Below, piece after piece: positions 63,957 through 64,000 of a stretch of DNA of 64,000 bases. Position 1 is the stretch's first letter, and the number at the start of each line of letters is the position of its first letter. The position numbers were made by a program, and so were the translations under genes. This stretch comes from Bacteroides luti (GTDB lineage Bacteria; Bacteroidota; Bacteroidia; Bacteroidales; Bacteroidaceae): contig NZ_FQTV01000015.1 of NCBI RefSeq assembly GCF_900128905.1, positions 38,739 to 102,738 of the forward strand. The letters run 5' to 3'. Below the pieces are notes generated by a model. It saw only the letters and a list, made by a program, of their open reading frames with translations, was not told the origin of the DNA and did no database searches.

Positions 63957-64000
63957 ATGAATAAAATGAATTCTCCTAGCATCGCTGAAGTTCTATCATT
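63957..64000 (+). CDS. Possible 5' end of a gene cut by the window edge
   Basis: An open frame MNKMNSPSIAEVLS runs off the window behind a promoter-like sequence. Met4 (63966) is an alternative start. Fourteen residues are too few to name a product. Confidence 0.35.
   Translation, partial: MNKMNSPSIAEVLS

Overview
The window is a chromosomal segment of a Bacteroidales bacterium, most likely genus Bacteroides. The evidence is SusC/SusD pairs, lipoproteins with acidic residues after the lipobox cysteine, promoters of the Bacteroides type (TTTG, about 19-21 bp, TAnnTTTG), AT-rich DNA, few Shine-Dalgarno sites outside ribosomal protein genes, an RprXY-type two-component system, and an EF-G2-type elongation factor near rpsF-rpsR-rplI. 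No rRNA, tRNA, CRISPR array, transposase or phage gene was seen.

Layout. 0.1-5 kb: a DJ-1/PfpI protein, then metA, a U32 hydroxylase-type gene and a zinc-ribbon membrane protein. 5-12 kb (minus strand): asparaginase, radA, an FAD oxidoreductase, a LuxR-type regulator with a degenerate receiver, and a TonB-dependent receptor. 12.8-28.7 kb (plus): one long outer-membrane uptake/adhesion operon in the order FAS1 - SusC - SusD - FAS1 - FAS1 - SusC - SusD, with no enzyme or regulator in it. 29-34 kb: threonine operon (thrA, apgM-like kinase, thrC) behind a threonine-rich leader peptide. 34.2-35.3 kb: two large paralogous inverted-repeat elements and a DUF1653 gene. 35.3-38.5 kb: an orphan SusC. 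38.8-42.8 kb (minus): Phe/Tyr operon (pheA, aminotransferase, DAHP synthase-chorismate mutase, tyrA) behind a Phe/Tyr-rich attenuator. 42.9-47.6 kb: recJ-recQ-TPR. 47.9-54 kb: three tandem transglutaminase-like/DUF3857 proteins, two of which have lost the catalytic Cys and His. 54.1-56.2 kb: hemW with a two-gene LysO exporter. 56.5-61.2 kb: EF-G2 and rprXY. 61.5-63.3 kb: a MarR regulator divergent from rpsF-rpsR-rplI. A possible gene start lies at the right edge.

How the genes fit together. Two amino-acid operons carry short leader ORFs rich in codons for their own end products (Thr; Phe and Tyr). The Phe/Tyr one has a complete set of alternative structures: pause hairpin, antiterminator segment and terminator. 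MetA, ThrA, the apgM-like kinase and ThrC cover the aspartate-family branch point at homoserine. The envelope genes (five TonB-type or SusD-type uptake proteins plus FAS1 lipoproteins) suggest capture of large or host/plant-derived ligands, but the substrate cannot be read from the sequence.

The most unusual items are the paired long inverted repeats at 34481-34811, which share a homologous core but have different arms that remain self-complementary; the FAS1-Sus operon without hydrolases; the EF-G paralogue with Ser replacing the catalytic His; the inactivated transglutaminase paralogues; and the two uncatalogued leader peptides. All calls come from reading the sequence and translations; no database search was run.
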